Part shown: piece by piece, positions 1 through 12,893 of the stretch | Numbering within the stretch: position 1 is the first letter of the stretch | Layout of the letters: each line of letters starts with the position of its first letter | Source of the DNA: Chlorops oryzae | Lineage: Eukaryota > Arthropoda > Insecta > Diptera > Chloropidae | Direction: 5' to 3' | Assembly (NCBI GenBank): GCA_020466095.1 | Contig: CM035806.1 | Location: 51,375,783 to 51,439,782, forward strand | DNA: 64,000 nt | Made by a program: the position numbers and the translations under genes | The notes under the pieces: generated by a model | The model's database searches: none | Told to the model about the DNA's origin: nothing | What the model saw: only the letters and a program-made list of their open reading frames with translations

Positions 1-1310
1 GGACCGTAAATGAATCTTTATGGTATACCGGAGCGTGCATAAATTTTTTTGTGCTCTCTGATCAGTGTCAAAGTTTTTAACTGATTTCGAAATTTCATTC
101 TCCCAAGTTTTCACATAGATTTTTTTTTTTTTACTGTTTTTTGGACTAAACCGATTGCAAGTACACTCAAAGTATTATCTAATAGACTATAGTCTTAGTT
201 TTAATAATGCAAAAGAATTTCGTGTCATTTATGACTTGTAAAAAAAAAAAAAAAAATGGCGCTAACAGATTTGCAAAAAGGGGTTGTTGGTGTATTATTA
301 TTAAGTAGGCTGTAAAGCACCACGACCTAAAAGATCTTTTGTGCAGCCCGTATTCCTTTGGGATAATTTAAGACTATTAAAGAATCTTAGAATTTCTAAA
401 GGACTAAAAGTTGTTGGTGTAAAGTGGGCAATGTATAGAAATCGCTAACTTGGATGATTCTTCCGAAAACCACGAAAAAGCCGAAATTTTGCCGATTTTT
501 TAAAACATTTTTTTTCATGAATTTTTTTTCTTATGGCAAAAATTTTTATATGTTCGTTTTCTCTTTCGGTCTTTTCGTACACTCTTTCGGTGTATTCTTT
601 AGACGTTCCTTGACTTTAAATAAGGATTTCATTAATATACTACAAGATTTGTTTAAAATCATTTCAGTTTGGTAAAGTTTGCCACTTTACCACACGATTT
701 TTGATTTTTCTCATTTTGGGTATGATCAGTTTAAGCTCGGTAACTCGTACGAAGGTTAATATTTTCGGTAAATGTCTATGACACAAAGGTAGTTTATTTC
801 ATACTTTTTACTATAGTAAGTTTAAACATGGAAAAATAATGAGTTATGTGCACTTAACGGAGTTCCAAACAAACAATTCCCACTTTCCCCTACGTATATT
901 ATTATCGATCTATAGGTTTCAAATATTTTAATTATTTTGAAAGCAATGAGAGGTACGAAATTCTGTTCTTAAAATGAATGAAAAGCAAAAAAACCCCCCT
1001 TTCATGCTAGACCTATTTGGGTCAATTAGTGCTATGGATGTGTAACCAGCAGTGAATTTAGTTAATAAAAAGGCCAAGATTTGGTATTTTTGTCATATTT
1101 AAAGTAATAAATAAATAGCAGTTACACCTCTTTTACATTTCAACATCGCTTTGACCTGGTTTTGTGACTAGAAATGGTCGAAAGAATTTTACGAATTTTT
1201 TGACGTAAAATACCTTTGCAAGCTCTGCCTTTCTATATAAAGTTAATTTGTTTACAAATGTAGGGAAAAAATAATTTCAGTGGTATAATTCATTTATATA
1301 AATGCATAAA

Positions 1311-1341
<31 letters not shown>

Positions 1342-2356
1342 TTTATTTCTATAAAAAGACTTTAGGATCAAAATCGCACGGTCATAAATTTTGAAATTCT
1401 CTTTTAAAATGATTACTTTTTATGAGTCACCAAAGTGGTTTTTTACTGAAAGAAGAAATCAACAAAAAAACACCAACCGATAGCTCATTATAGTGCATTT
1501 ATGTGCTTAGCTTGGTTTGCCTACTTAAGTGAAATACAAAAGTAGCAAAAAAAAAAAACTTTTTTTTAGTGACAATCTGACGCCATTAAATGCCTTGCTG
1601 CCTTGCTGCTTTAATGCTTTAATGCCTCATTTGACTCGGTTGCAATTTACCAAATATAATTTTCAATCCGGCTTCTCTGCATATTATGCTATTTTAACCG
1701 AATCGTGCACTTTTTAATATGCCCATCATCCGCATGTCATAAAATACCATATTTTTTCAATGTTTTTTTTTTTCCTTTTTCTTATTTTCCTAATAAACTA
1801 TGTGTGTATATGACTGATTTTTTGTTCTCAATATATTTTCTTTTTATTTGTATATAACTCTGGTTTATGAGCTTCTTATTTTTTTTTTTTTTTTTTGGAG
1901 AATTGGGTTATTAAGTATTATTTTATATTATAATATAAATCTTAATTATATTAGTGGGTGCAAGTCCATCTACATCGATTTTGATTACAAAAAAAAAAAA
2001 AAAAATCAAAATTGGAAAAACAAAAATTTAAGCGAAAACAATGAGGTGCTGCTGCACTTTTGCATGTGTCAAGTTTGAAAAAAAAAAACCGGTACACATA
2101 GGTATATACAATACGGAATATTGCTTAATAAAATTGATATTATCGGGTCACCGTGTGCTTGTATGTATCTGCAAAAATAGTTGAAACAAAAAATATACAA
2201 TGCTGTTTCTTAAGCACCCAGCCCCTATAAAGTATACGAGATCGAAAGCGATTTGCTTACTCATAGCTTAAAGAGTATACGGGATTGTAGGCAGCGTACC
2301 AGATGAACATGCGTTCACTCTACAAAATGGCTACGCTAGAACAAGTGTAAAATATC
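1..2356. other. AT-rich DNA without recognisable gene
   Basis: Many A and T runs and an (AT)n run near 1311-1332. Short frames here have low-complexity composition. Nothing further seen. Confidence 0.6.
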
Positions 2357-2358
2357 TA

Positions 2359-2964
2359 CACGGAGAAAAAAATCAACCAGAAAGTTGGTTAAATCAAAAA
2401 CGGCTTCAATAAGGAATATTTTGAATTTTAACAATTTTTCTTGTTGGAAAAATAAAGATTTTTCCCTTTGAATCAACTTTATTCCAGGTTGAATTGACAT
2501 GATAATTTTCAAAATAAGTACATAAATGAAATGACAAAATAATTTTTAAAACAAAAAAAGAAAAAAATTACTAAATTACCTATAAAAGAAAAAATTTCAA
2601 AACAAATTTACTTAATGTTCAAAGCAAATGGCCACAGTGCCTTCTGCTGAATATAATCCCAAAAATAGCCATCAGATGGACTGGGCTTCGTCCGATTTTG
2701 TCACTCCGTTGTCGTAACTGCTTTCGCAATGCTTAAAAAGTTCAAAGATGAATAAATATTTTATATGTCCTATTTTATAAAACAAATGAGAATTATACCG
2801 AACGTAAAAAAATGTATTTTAACATATTTCCTTTCAAATCAACTAAAAATCTTGTTGACTTAACCATTTTTCTTTTGAAATTTTTGTTCTGCTCGAAAAT
2901 CAAAAGGACTTGTGAATAACAATCCGTCCTTAAAAAAAAAAATCATCGTTACGTTCGCTCAGTG
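2359..2964. mobile_element. Word-filled CAC-ended TIR element (copy A1)
   Basis: The left tip CACGGAGAAAAAAATC and the right tip (inverse CACTGAGCGAACG) lie between TA dinucleotides (2357-2358, 2965-2966). The length is 606 bp. The body repeats GTTGA/TCAAC words in both directions (near 2373, 2385, 2472, 2492, 2838 and 2854). A minus-strand segment near 2616-2735 matches the coding-like piece of copy A2 but has a frameshift. Confidence 0.75.
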
Positions 2965-3189
2965 TATAATTGTATTTGCTGTCGTTTCCATTAACGCCTG
3001 CGAAGTGTGTTGCGGTTCATCGCTTTTGTAAGCACCATTTTGGTCATTAGGCAGTAACCAATATCTTCTCTCTCTTTCTCTCTCGCTCTCTCTATCTATC
3101 TATCTCTCTTTAAAATGCAGCAAAGGCAGAGTGGCGCAGAATTTCATTGAAATATCTCAAAAAACTATGATTTTTTGGATGGCTTTTCG

Positions 3190-3560
3190 AATTTCAGTGA
3201 CGGACCCTAGTACTGGGGGTACGCTTTATAATGGACCGATGAAGAAAATTTTTGGAGAGGATGTTTTTAACTATAAAGGACGTATGCATGTCAATTTCAA
3301 TTCCAGTTGGAGTTTCAGGTGGAGGAGACAATACTCCAAAAAACTCTTCTAACACGCTCACTTTTCCAATTTTTGGCAATTTTCCCTTTTAAATACTTAT
3401 ATTTAAATATAGAATTTCATCAAAGCATTTTGAAATCTTTAGGTTAAAGACCATATTTTGCGATTTTTATGACAGACCCTAGTACTGAAGGTACCCTTAA
3501 AAATCATCCGATGTGGTAAATTCTCGAGCTTGTTCTTACCCATATCTCTACCAACACGCG
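3190..3560 (-). mobile_element. Helentron body fragment (H5)
   Basis: On the minus strand the phrase AGTACTAGGGTCTGTCA occurs near 3470-3485 and a variant (CAGTACTAGGGTCCGTCAC) near 3200-3220. Between them lie TTGTCTCC and the Helentron body order seen in H2 (34780-35060). Both ends are missing. Confidence 0.65.
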
Positions 3561-3678
3561 AACCAATTTTCGTGAACGTGAGCCTAAGTTCAGATAATTT
3601 TTGCCGCAACTTTGTGTTTTGGTCCCATTGTGCTATGGCTTAGGTCTTACAGACTGCTTCAGTTACATTAATTTAAAA

Positions 3679-3682
<4 letters not shown>

Positions 3683-3720
<38 letters not shown>
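3683..3720. repeat. (AT)n microsatellite
   Basis: Pure AT run of about 30 bp. Confidence 0.9.
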
Positions 3721-3721
<1 letters not shown>

Positions 3722-3759
3722 CAATAGTAACAATTAATATAAGTTTGAATCATAAGTGG

Positions 3760-4080
3760 ACAGTTCCATTGCGACGCGCCGCACAGTGTCGCGACTCCAT
3801 ACATTTCTTGGCCAAAAATAGAAGGCGTGGTCGTAGAGCAATGAAATTTGGTTGGAGTATTACTATAGCCTAAATTAAGAAATTTTGAGAAAATCATAGA
3901 ATTTCGCCAACTGCCACGCCCACCTCCCATATAAAGTGATTTTCTAATTTCCACAGTTTTAAAGTTAGAAAGCTTAAACTTAGTACACAGATTATGTACA
4001 GGAAAAAAATAAAGACCCCAAAATATTTTTTTTGGTGCCACGCCCCCTTAAGAAACTACGCCCCTTCAAAGTGCGCACTT
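3760..4080. repeat. Repeat remnant with GCCACGCCC blocks
   Basis: Phrases such as GCCACGCCCACC and GCCACGCCCCC recall the GGGCGTGGC blocks of Helentron bodies nearby, but no terminus is visible. It may be a decayed Helentron segment; the assignment is weak. Confidence 0.3.
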
Positions 4081-4290
4081 TTATGGTGCACTTGTTTATA
4101 TAGAATTTTTTTTAGCTAATTAAAAAATAAAGAAACTTTTTATGGATTTCAACACTTAAAATATATATTTATCACAATTCAAAAAAATTTTAGGTCTACA
4201 CGACGACTTACGATAATTGCAATGCAGTGAAAATGCATGAAAATTCAACGAAACAATTGTACCGCTTTCGCCCGTACGCTCATTCAATAA

Positions 4291-4593
4291 TCACTGCTGT
4301 TCCAAAATTATTAAATGTTTGAGTGTTAATTCTTCTTGAAATTTGGCATGGACATTTTTTTTTATGAGATTAATTTTAAAGCTAATATTAAAAACTCCTG
4401 TACTTACAGCCTCACTAATTTTAAGATCGATGGAGGAATTTAAATAATTCGCATTGGTTTCTTCGAATGCAGTTTTCCTCCTACCGCTTTGATGCCACTT
4501 TTTTTGAATTTTGGATCCAAACCAGCTTAATTTTGTTTTCAAATCTTCTTCATCTAAATCAGCAAAATAAGTTTGTTTAACAAAACTTATCAT
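4291..4593 (-). CDS. Unidentified exon-like frame
   Basis: A 100-codon frame begins MISFVKQTYFADLDEEDLKT and includes KIQKKWHQSGRRKTAFEE. The composition is protein-like (charged, Trp-containing, no low complexity). After SSIDLKISEA comes GTAAGTAC on minus (near 4407), a good splice donor, so residues beyond it may be intron. No family recognised; possibilities are an exon of a host gene or of a decayed DNA transposon. Confidence 0.35.
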   Translation of the reverse strand: MISFVKQTYFADLDEEDLKTKLSWFGSKIQKKWHQSGRRKTAFEETNANYLNSSIDLKISEAVSTGVFNISFKINLIKKNVHAKFQEELTLKHLIILEQQ

Positions 4594-4599
4594 ATCGTT

Positions 4600-7500
4600 T
4601 TGTTTTGCTCCCCATTTTCTGTCTTTAGAAGAGAGTCACACACTATAGAGTTCCCTTCTAGCAACGGAGATCACTATAATAAAATCGACATAACAAAAAA
4701 ACCCGCAGGAAAAAGCCGATCATATTACATACTTATGCTTATATCACTTCGAGGTATATAAAACAAAAAAACACTTTGCGGTTTGAGGGGTCGTTTTTTT
4801 TATTTTTAATTTTAAAAATTTATTTTGCTTTTTATCGCTTCTTTTTATAAATTCCTTATTTTGATGTAACGGAAAATAACATATGTTACAAATATAAACA
4901 ATAAATTAAATGTCACTTAAAGCATAAAGCTTATGTTATAATTTGGCATATAAATAATTAAGGTGAGACTACTTTCAACAAAATTATAGCACTCCAAATA
5001 TTAGCTATTTTTAAAAGTTTTGCTAACAGAATCGAACAAATTTCGCTTAGTGTAACTTTAAAAGCGTGCTGCGCTTAAACGGCTTAACATATTAAGAAAA
5101 TTTTTTTTGATTACTCTTAGTATAAATATTGACTACTCATAACAGTAAAAATTTTTAAGCATTTCCAATCTTCATTTTTGGCATTTTTGGCCGCGCTCCC
5201 GACACAGTGCGCCGTTCACACCGGGCTCATTAAACTCATTAAACACCGTAATTAGAAAAAAAAAAAATAACGATGTGTGACTCTCAAGGGCCGTTTTGCG
5301 TAGATTGCCAAAATATGAGTACTTAAAGATTCAAAATAAAAAATAATCAACTACTTTCGTCTATTCTACATTGAGTTAATTATTTAAATCAGAAGTAAGT
5401 TGGGCTGCTCCTCATAAATATATGTACATAAATGCTTTCCGTCATTGGTCAAACTTATCGCCAACGTTGTTTTCCTCCAACTCTAACTCACACGAAAAAT
5501 TTCGATTAATTAAGAATAGACATAAACAGAAAACGCGAACCCTAAATTACTTAATTGCTAATTAAAACGAAAAAAAAAGAAGATATTAGAGAGACGGAGA
5601 CGGAGAGAAATGAACATTTAATTACTGAAAACGACTCATAAATACCAAGAAGCGAATTTCATTCGATTCCCCCACGCACCGTGCATCTATGTCACATTCT
5701 TGCTAATTGAAAATGAAGTGAGCAATTTCGCATTAATTTTTGTTAATTTGTCTTCTTTTCATTAAAAAAAAAAAAAAAACAAGAAAAGAAAAAATAAACG
5801 AAGCACATAAAAATTAAAAATACTTTCGTTAAGCATGATGATGGTGTGCTCCTCCGATCCGATTCATTAAAGTGGGTGGGTTGAAGAACGAAAGTTTATA
5901 ATTATTTCTTTTAAATTGTTGTTTTTTGTTTTGTGAAATGAAAGCCTAGAAATGTCACTTGTATGTCCAGCTATGCGTCGATGTGGTATTTTAAGCGGGT
6001 CGACGATGGAGGTAAATGACCAACACTTAATTACCGACTTCAGTTGTCCGTCCGTCCGTCCGTCCGTCTGTCATTTGATATGACATTTTCTTTAATTGAA
6101 ATGATGTGCCATGTTGATAATTCATTATTATTGTTGTTTCTTTCATTACTAAATGAGCTTAAATGATACTTTTTTCCTATTCACGCGGTACATTTCCTTC
6201 TGCTTGAGGCGTTCTTTCGTTGTATAAAGTATTTGCTCTATATGTAGGCGTATGTGTTGGAATTTTCGTAAAGTCGGACGATTTATGTTTTTCGTTTTTG
6301 TTTTTTGTTTGTTTCTTCTTTTTTTTTTTTTTTTTTTGTTTTTTTAATGAGAACTAAACAATTTTTCCAACACGCAAACCAAATTACCACACATTTTTTT
6401 TAGGCTAATTCATAAAGCGAACATAATTGTTCGTGGGCGTGAAAAGAAGCAGCGTAATGAGAAGAGTCGACTATTATTTTTATATCAGAGCAAGTGATAT
6501 TTTTGGAAATTCCAAAAAAAAAAAAAAATCTTTTTCATATTAATGTATGCATGAAAAATTCAATGCGACTTCGAAAGAGTAGAAAACAATATTCGAGGAA
6601 TTATATGAAAAAAAAAAAAAAAACTTTCAAGTGATTTCATATCGTCCCATGGGGGGAATTCACACCAATTTTTATTCAATCTTAATCTCGAATGATATAT
6701 TTAAACAGTTAGAATAGCAATATCGAAAACACAAAAGCATCCACAACATTTTAATCTAAGTAATCACAGCAGAGCATAGCCATCCAGCAGCAGCAGCAGC
6801 AGCAGCATCAGCTTGACCATCCGTCTTTCGGTCCATCCGTCGGTTTGTTTTTCTGTGTGCTTAACATAATGCGAATAAAAGTACTGACTAAAATAGCACC
6901 CAACTATTTTGAGATTTTCAGATTTTCTAGTTCGAAGTCGAGTTCGCATTCGCATACGCCTCGCGCATTCGCCATTCGCATCGAGAGTGATCAGCGACGG
7001 AAAAAGCAGTGGCTTATATCACATCAAACCAGCGTCGCAGGCACTGTCACTGTCACTGTGAGCAGAAAATTGAGCACTTAACCCCATGGCACAATTGCGC
7101 GCGTATACCTATATCAATGTTGAATGCGGCGTTGGTGCAGTTATTGTTGCTGCTGCATGCACGAGACAACAAAGCTTTCACGCGACATTACGAACGGATT
7201 CCGACTCCGATTCCGATTCCGATTACGATTCTTATTCCTATTCCTAGTCCGATGCGCCTATATAAACAAAAAACCCTAGCAATAAATGAATTGAGTGCAT
7301 AATGGTCTGACAGTGTCAGTTGTTGTGCCGGCGTTGATCGTCATCATCATCACGTGTAATTTTCTTTCAAGCCTTCGCTAGATAAACATGAATGTGTGTT
7401 TTGCATAGTATAACAAATGCGAATCGTCGTCGCAACGGGTGTGCGCCGCGCCGCGCCGCTCTCCGTACACTTATTAACTTAATCATTGTTATTTTTCCTT

Positions 7501-9360
7501 TTTTCTACAATAGTAGGCCTTACGGCAAAACCATAATAAGCCATAAATTTTTTATAATAAATTATAATAAATAGACAATCAGTGCTCGTCCACAGACAGC
7601 TCCCCAGATCGAAATAGAGAACTTTTCTATTCAGGTTACCTCTAGAAGTCTAACGCGTTAGCTATTCAAATTGCACACAATTATGAATTTTTTTTATACT
7701 CTTTTGAACACCCTACCCTTAATTTGCGATTTATTCTCATTCAAATAATATTCATACATTATTGTTACATTATATTTCTATTGCTATTTCTATTGCTATT
7801 GCTATTGCTATTTCTATTCCTATTTCTATGTGTGTATTTTTTTCTTCTATTTTCTTTTTGCCATTTAAAAATTAAGTTTTCAAATGCAAACGGAAAAATC
7901 GCATTATCATTGCTTCTCTCAACAGAAACGACAGATTTTTGTAATATATATATATATACTTATATTTTTTTTTTTTTTTTTGTGTTCATTATATTAGGCT
8001 TGAGCACATTATGTGTGCCCCACGGTAGTGTAATTATCGCGGGGGGAGTTGCGAGTTGTGCACTTAATTTTTGTTCCAAACCGTTTATTAGGTTTACGAT
8101 ATATTAGTGGAAAAGTCGACTTTTAACTTTGATTTGGGTTTAAGGCTAACAACAATTGCATTTCAGGTTATTGTTGTGCTTAACAATTGTGCTGGCTGAG
8201 AATGCCTGAATGACGGAATGCCCGAATGCCCGAATGGCTGTGTGAGCGAGTGAGCGAGTGACTAACTTGACTGATCGATCGCCGGCAATTATGGACATCA
8301 GTTTTTGTCATTAATTTTGTCATTAATTTCGCGTGTGCTTTGTTGTTTTTATTGCTGCTGCCGTTGCCGCTGCATTTGATGCTATTAATTATTGCATTGT
8401 ACCTATTTTGCAACGGCTGCGAATGCAGCTAAATATCAAATTAGTTTGCTTAATTCTTTTTCAGATCTTTGGAGTTTAATTAAGCTACTGCTCAGCGATA
8501 GATCGATTACGATTTCTGGGTATTTATGTATGTGTACGTACATTATAAATGTGCGACCTTAAAGAGCAACAATTCTATTTGAATATGCAATTATTTTCTT
8601 TTTATATTTCAATAATAAAATTTCCCAAATTTCTCCAGGTTCATTCATATGACTTCCACGAACACCGCCTTTCGAGAAAATATTGTATTAACAATAATAA
8701 TAATAATAATTATAATAATAATAATTATAATAATAATAATAATTCTATTGAGTACATGTAAGACATGTAATCCATTCATTAGGAATGCTGTTCATCTTTG
8801 AATGTCAAGCTTTAAATTTGAACTTATTAACGATTTAATTATATTTGTATTACAACAACCTTAACTGGTTAAAAACAAATATTAGTAAAAGCTTTGTAGA
8901 TATGAGATTTGAAAAATTGCTGAGAAAGAGACCGAAGAAAGAAGGAGGGAGAGAGCGACAGAGATATTGAATTAAATATTTCAGTTTTATATACAATTCT
9001 GTTCGAATTAGAATAAGAGATCTGCAAGTGCTTTTCACATGCTTAAATACCGGTTACTTTTACACATACATAACTGATAATATTCTCATTTCGATATTCA
9101 TTAAAATTAATATTAAAGCGGCAATTCGCTTATTGCTGTAACATTTAACTGTAATTGAATTTTACACAAGTGTATAATTTTTACAACAATTTTCAACATC
9201 ATTTTTACATCATTTTATTTGCTCTGAGTTTTCTAATGCGAAAGAATTTCTACCATGCCGGAATTAATATATATATATATATATATATTTTTTTTTTTTA
9301 GTGGTCGCCCGATTACGGTTCTGTGGAAAATTCACGGCTCATTTCATTTATTGTATACTT
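4600..9360. other. Stretch without gene, rich in simple repeats
   Basis: Contains A runs, (GTCC)n near 6046-6070, CAG units near 6786-6810, ATTCCG units 7194-7252, TATTGC/TATTTC units 7768-7830, GAATGCC units 8205-8235, (ATA)n 8694-8745 and (AT)n 9267-9289. No coding region could be supported. Confidence 0.6.
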
Positions 9361-9364
9361 ATTA

Positions 9365-10338
9365 AAGGCCTGTATCGAGCAGGCATTAACTGCTTGCTAT
9401 ATACATACATATGTATGTACATATGAGTTTTCGCTCTCACTAAGCAAACCCGTATCCAGGACGAGCTAAATCAGTGTTGTAAAAATGACATTAGGGCTGC
9501 AATTTTTATTAATTTTGGAGAAATTTGGAGACTACTTGCATAGTTTATAAGGCGCATGAATTATTTGATATATTTTTCACTTTGAAAAAGCAAGTCATGA
9601 CAAGAAAATGGAAGCAAATCACCGCTGTAGTTTAGCGCGTGAAATATATGGTAAATTCCAGGGACGTGAACCGGTATTGAACCGGAAACCCGCTTTTATC
9701 TGCTGATGAACCCAATCGATTTTTTTTTTACAAATGCTTGAACCGAAGCCAAAAATAAAAAAAATTGAAGTCAATATTCTTATGAAATTCGTATCGATAC
9801 CATCTGTAATATGAGTAAGGTAAACACCACTAACTTTTTATTGTGCAAATTTCAACCCTAAAGGGCTCAACGCTGTTAAAGAAAATTGAAAGGAAGTAAC
9901 GGTCTCATTCTTTTGAAAAAAGGAAATCAGAGTTGAAATTTCGATGACAGGTCGACAGAAATATAGAAAATGTATGATTTAAATGCAACCCTGTGAGCCC
10001 GATTACTTGTAATAAGCGTTCAAGTAGCGAAAGTAAGCCAAGAAGCACTTTGTTTTTCTACATGTGTTTGGTATAGGCAATTTACTTGCTGCTTTAGAGC
10101 GTACAGCCCTTAAATGGTAAAAAATTCCGTGAGAAGTGAGATCACGTGTTAAGAAATTTTTTCAGTTTGAGAAATTCCCGAATTCGAACCGCCGAACCGA
10201 ACGCCATTTCCACCCGATCCGTCCGGAATCTCAAAGATAACACGCTGCCGCCGAACCGAACCGGGCACATTTTCCACCCGATTCACGTCCCTGGTAAATT
10301 CTGCAAAGATAATTCAGCGCCTGCTCGATCCAGGCCTT
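9365..10338. mobile_element. Outer TIR element that received the hAT insertion
   Basis: AAGGCCTGTATCGAGCAGGC at the left pairs with GCCTGCTCGATCCAGGCCTT at the right (one mismatch). ATTA flanks both sides (9361-9364, 10339-10342), a possible 4-bp duplication. After removing the inner hAT about 330 bp remain. Confidence 0.7.
9659..10293. mobile_element. hAT-type non-autonomous element with perfect 8-bp duplication
   Basis: The 8-bp GTAAATTC stands at 9651-9658 and 10294-10301. Tips are CAGGGACGTGAA in inverse orientation. The 635-bp body repeats GAACCG/CGGTTC words and near its right end holds a direct repeat with CCGCCGAACCGAAC. No transposase frame is visible. Confidence 0.88.
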
Positions 10339-10342
10339 ATTA

Positions 10343-11354
10343 ATTATCAACTTTCTTTCACAATGATTCCATTAGAATTTTGTTCATGGAATATTGGGAT
10401 GCTCGTGAAGCTCAAATCTCTATCCCCAAAGCTTCTTCGTTTCCTTGGTTACGTTTTAAATACCTATACTTTGCTTTTTAAATATACTTTCCATCAAACG
10501 AATGTGTTCTTTTTTTTAATCTCACATGATTTATAAAAAACTAAATTATATATTTGTTCGCCTTGGTGCTTAAGTATTTTGTGTAATATTTTGAATGGCT
10601 TTTAAGATACAAAAAAAAAACAACAAAATTTTAAGAAAACTTGTCGAATGGTAGCGGCCAAATGCAGGTGCCTTTATCAGAGGAGACTACGACAGTGGTA
10701 TCTGCAGCTTATGCGATCAAATTTTGATTCATTAAGCCATCATCGGTTGAATATTAACCAATTTAGATTGTTTGAGTGACTCAAACGAGGCGATTTTCAA
10801 AATATTCGATAGGTTTTTCCGTTTTGTGTGTTAATCTTAATTTTAGCAGCGCACCAAAGTCGCCTCTACCTCTAGCTCTATCTCAATTAAGTTGTAACCG
10901 TTTGAGAGTGACAAGTTTTATTAAAAAGAAAAAGCAAATTATTATTTCGATCCATTCTAATGACATTTTTCTGTACTGCAGCTGGCAGCAAAATATGAAA
11001 CTTTAACACAGATTCGCTTGTTGAGTTGTCTTGAACTAATTTCGAAAATGTCTTTAGCTTTTCAAACCAAATTGAAATTCTTCAAAAAAATTCTTCGAAC
11101 AGAATTATTCTGAGTGCTTTGAGATCTTTTAAGTAAGCTTGTTTTTTTTTTTTTAACCCTGGCCTTTGGCCAAAAATAACATTTGGGAGGACACTTTCTG
11201 GAGAGCCATGAAATAGTTACGTTACATGGGTATACTTCCCGTAACAAACATTTTTTTCGTTCACAGCTTAAATTCTTATATTTCCCATGTGTTTTGTATG
11301 GAAAAACCCACGTGGAACAAGTGATGCTTAAGGCACTTAGTGTAACCGTTTAAA
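10343..11354. other. Stretch without recognised feature
   Basis: AT-rich. I see no repeat ends or convincing frame. Confidence 0.55.
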
Positions 11355-11631
11355 CACAGAGAAAAAAATCACCCAGGAAATTGGTTAATTCAAAAGGAAA
11401 AACAAAACGGCTTCAATAAGGAATATTTTTAATTTCAAAAATTTTTCTTGTTGGAAAAATAAAGATTTTTCCCTTTGAATCAACCTTATTTCAGGTTGGA
11501 TTTAAAAATTTAATTTCTGAACTAACCACGGACATAAATGAAATGACAAGATAATTTTTAAAACAAAAAAAAAAAAAAATAAATAAAAAATTTTACTTAA
11601 CTACCTATAAAAAAGTAACATTGGAACAAAT

Positions 11632-11751
11632 GTATTTCAAGTTCAAAGCAAATGGCCACAGAAGACTCTGCTGAACATAACCCCAAAAATAGCCATCGGA
11701 TGGACTCCATACGATTTTGTCACTCCGTTGTCTTAACTGCTTTCGCAATGC
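11632..11751 (-). pseudogene. Coding-like 40-codon segment inside element A2
   Basis: The frame reads ALRKQLRQRSDKIVWSPSDG and then YFWGYVQQSLLWPFALNLKY. The matching part of element A1 (2359-2964) gives nearly the same residues after one frameshift, including SPSDGYFWDYIQQ and LWPFALNIK. An AG follows a short T run just before it on minus, a possible splice acceptor. It may be an exon remnant of the parent element or a captured exon. No family was recognised. Confidence 0.4.
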
Positions 11752-11767
11752 TTAAAAAGTTCTAACA

Positions 11768-11955
11768 TATACGGGGGTGTCACAGAATCCGATAGCTGCC
11801 GGAATTGGAATTTTAGTTGTCTGAATTTTCACAAATATTTCGTAGCCAGCCGATTCAAAACCAAAAACAACAAAATTCTCTATGAAATTTCGATCGGTTT
11901 TTATTCCGATTCCGACAGTTATCGGATTCTGTGACACCACCTGACACCCCTGATA
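11768..11955. mobile_element. Palindromic MITE inserted in element A2
   Basis: GGTGTCACAGAATCCGATAG on the left pairs with CTATCGGATTCTGTGACACC-like sequence on the right (variant TTATCGGATTCTGTGACACC). Arms of about 40 bp surround a short spacer. Element A1 lacks this block, which shows that it is an insertion. Confidence 0.7.
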
Positions 11956-12482
11956 TAAATATCTCATATGTCCTATTTTATAAAACAAATGAGAATTATA
12001 CCGAACGTAAAGCAATTAAATAATTAAACATATTTCCTTTCAAATCAACCAAAAATGTTGTTGACTCAACCATTTTTCTTTTGAAATTTTTATTCTACTC
12101 GAAAATCTGGACTGTGAATAACAATGCGCCCTTTAAAAAACAATCATGGTTACGTTCGCTCAGTAAAGGTAACAGCAGGGTTGATCACGATTAATTGCAA
12201 GGATTTTATTATACTTAGTTAAAAAAGAAAAATTATAAAAAAAAATTTTTTAACTTTCTTTTATTATATGTATAATATTATATTGGATTAAATTTGGATA
12301 AATTTAAACTTGCGAATTTCGAAATGACATTCAATGGACGAACAAACGGATAAATGGTTGCTTTGATTATATGCACCAAAAGAATGTGCGAAGTAGATGA
12401 GTAGAGGCTTTTTCTCCTTCTTAGTCAATTTGAACCTTTTACATCTGAACGCCAAAATGCTGCATTTTCAATTAGGTACCTA

Positions 12483-12893
12483 CAGTAATATGTAACTCGG
12501 ACTTACGCGATAGATGCGATCGTCTTGAAAGTCAAATTCGATCAAGTCGGATTTCAACTTTGAATATAGACACATATATATGTACATATGTACATACATG
12601 GGTATGAAGTTTATAAAATCGGGACCTAGACTCTGGTACGAAACAATTAGGCAATCTACAAGGTTTAAAAAGGTTTTCAGTTGGGCATACATTTTTGAAG
12701 CGATTTTAGAAGACTATGAATAGCCTAAATGATTCAGAAGAAATTTAAATGTTAAATTAAATCTCTGATATCTTATTAAAGAAATTAACATTGCTATGAA
12801 TAAAGTCACCTAAACCGAGATCGGCGTTGCGAGCAGTGAACAGCGTATCTCCGAATCCGCGTAAGTCGGGGTAAATATTACTGTATTTTAATG
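12483..12893. mobile_element. pogo-like MITE with CAGTA tips
   Basis: The left tip CAGTAATATGTAACTCGGAC and the right (inverse) CAGTAATATTTACCCCGACT are inverted, and both continue into TTACGCG. TA flanks both ends. The CAGTA tip with a TA duplication recalls pogo-like Tc1/mariner elements. Confidence 0.75.

Larger units (their letters stand above)
11355..12165. mobile_element. Word-filled TIR element, second copy (A2)
   Basis: This is collinear with 2359-2964 from CACAGAGAAAAAAATC to TTACGTTCGCTCAGT. It is longer because another palindromic element is inserted at about 11768-11955. The TA flanks have decayed. Confidence 0.8.
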
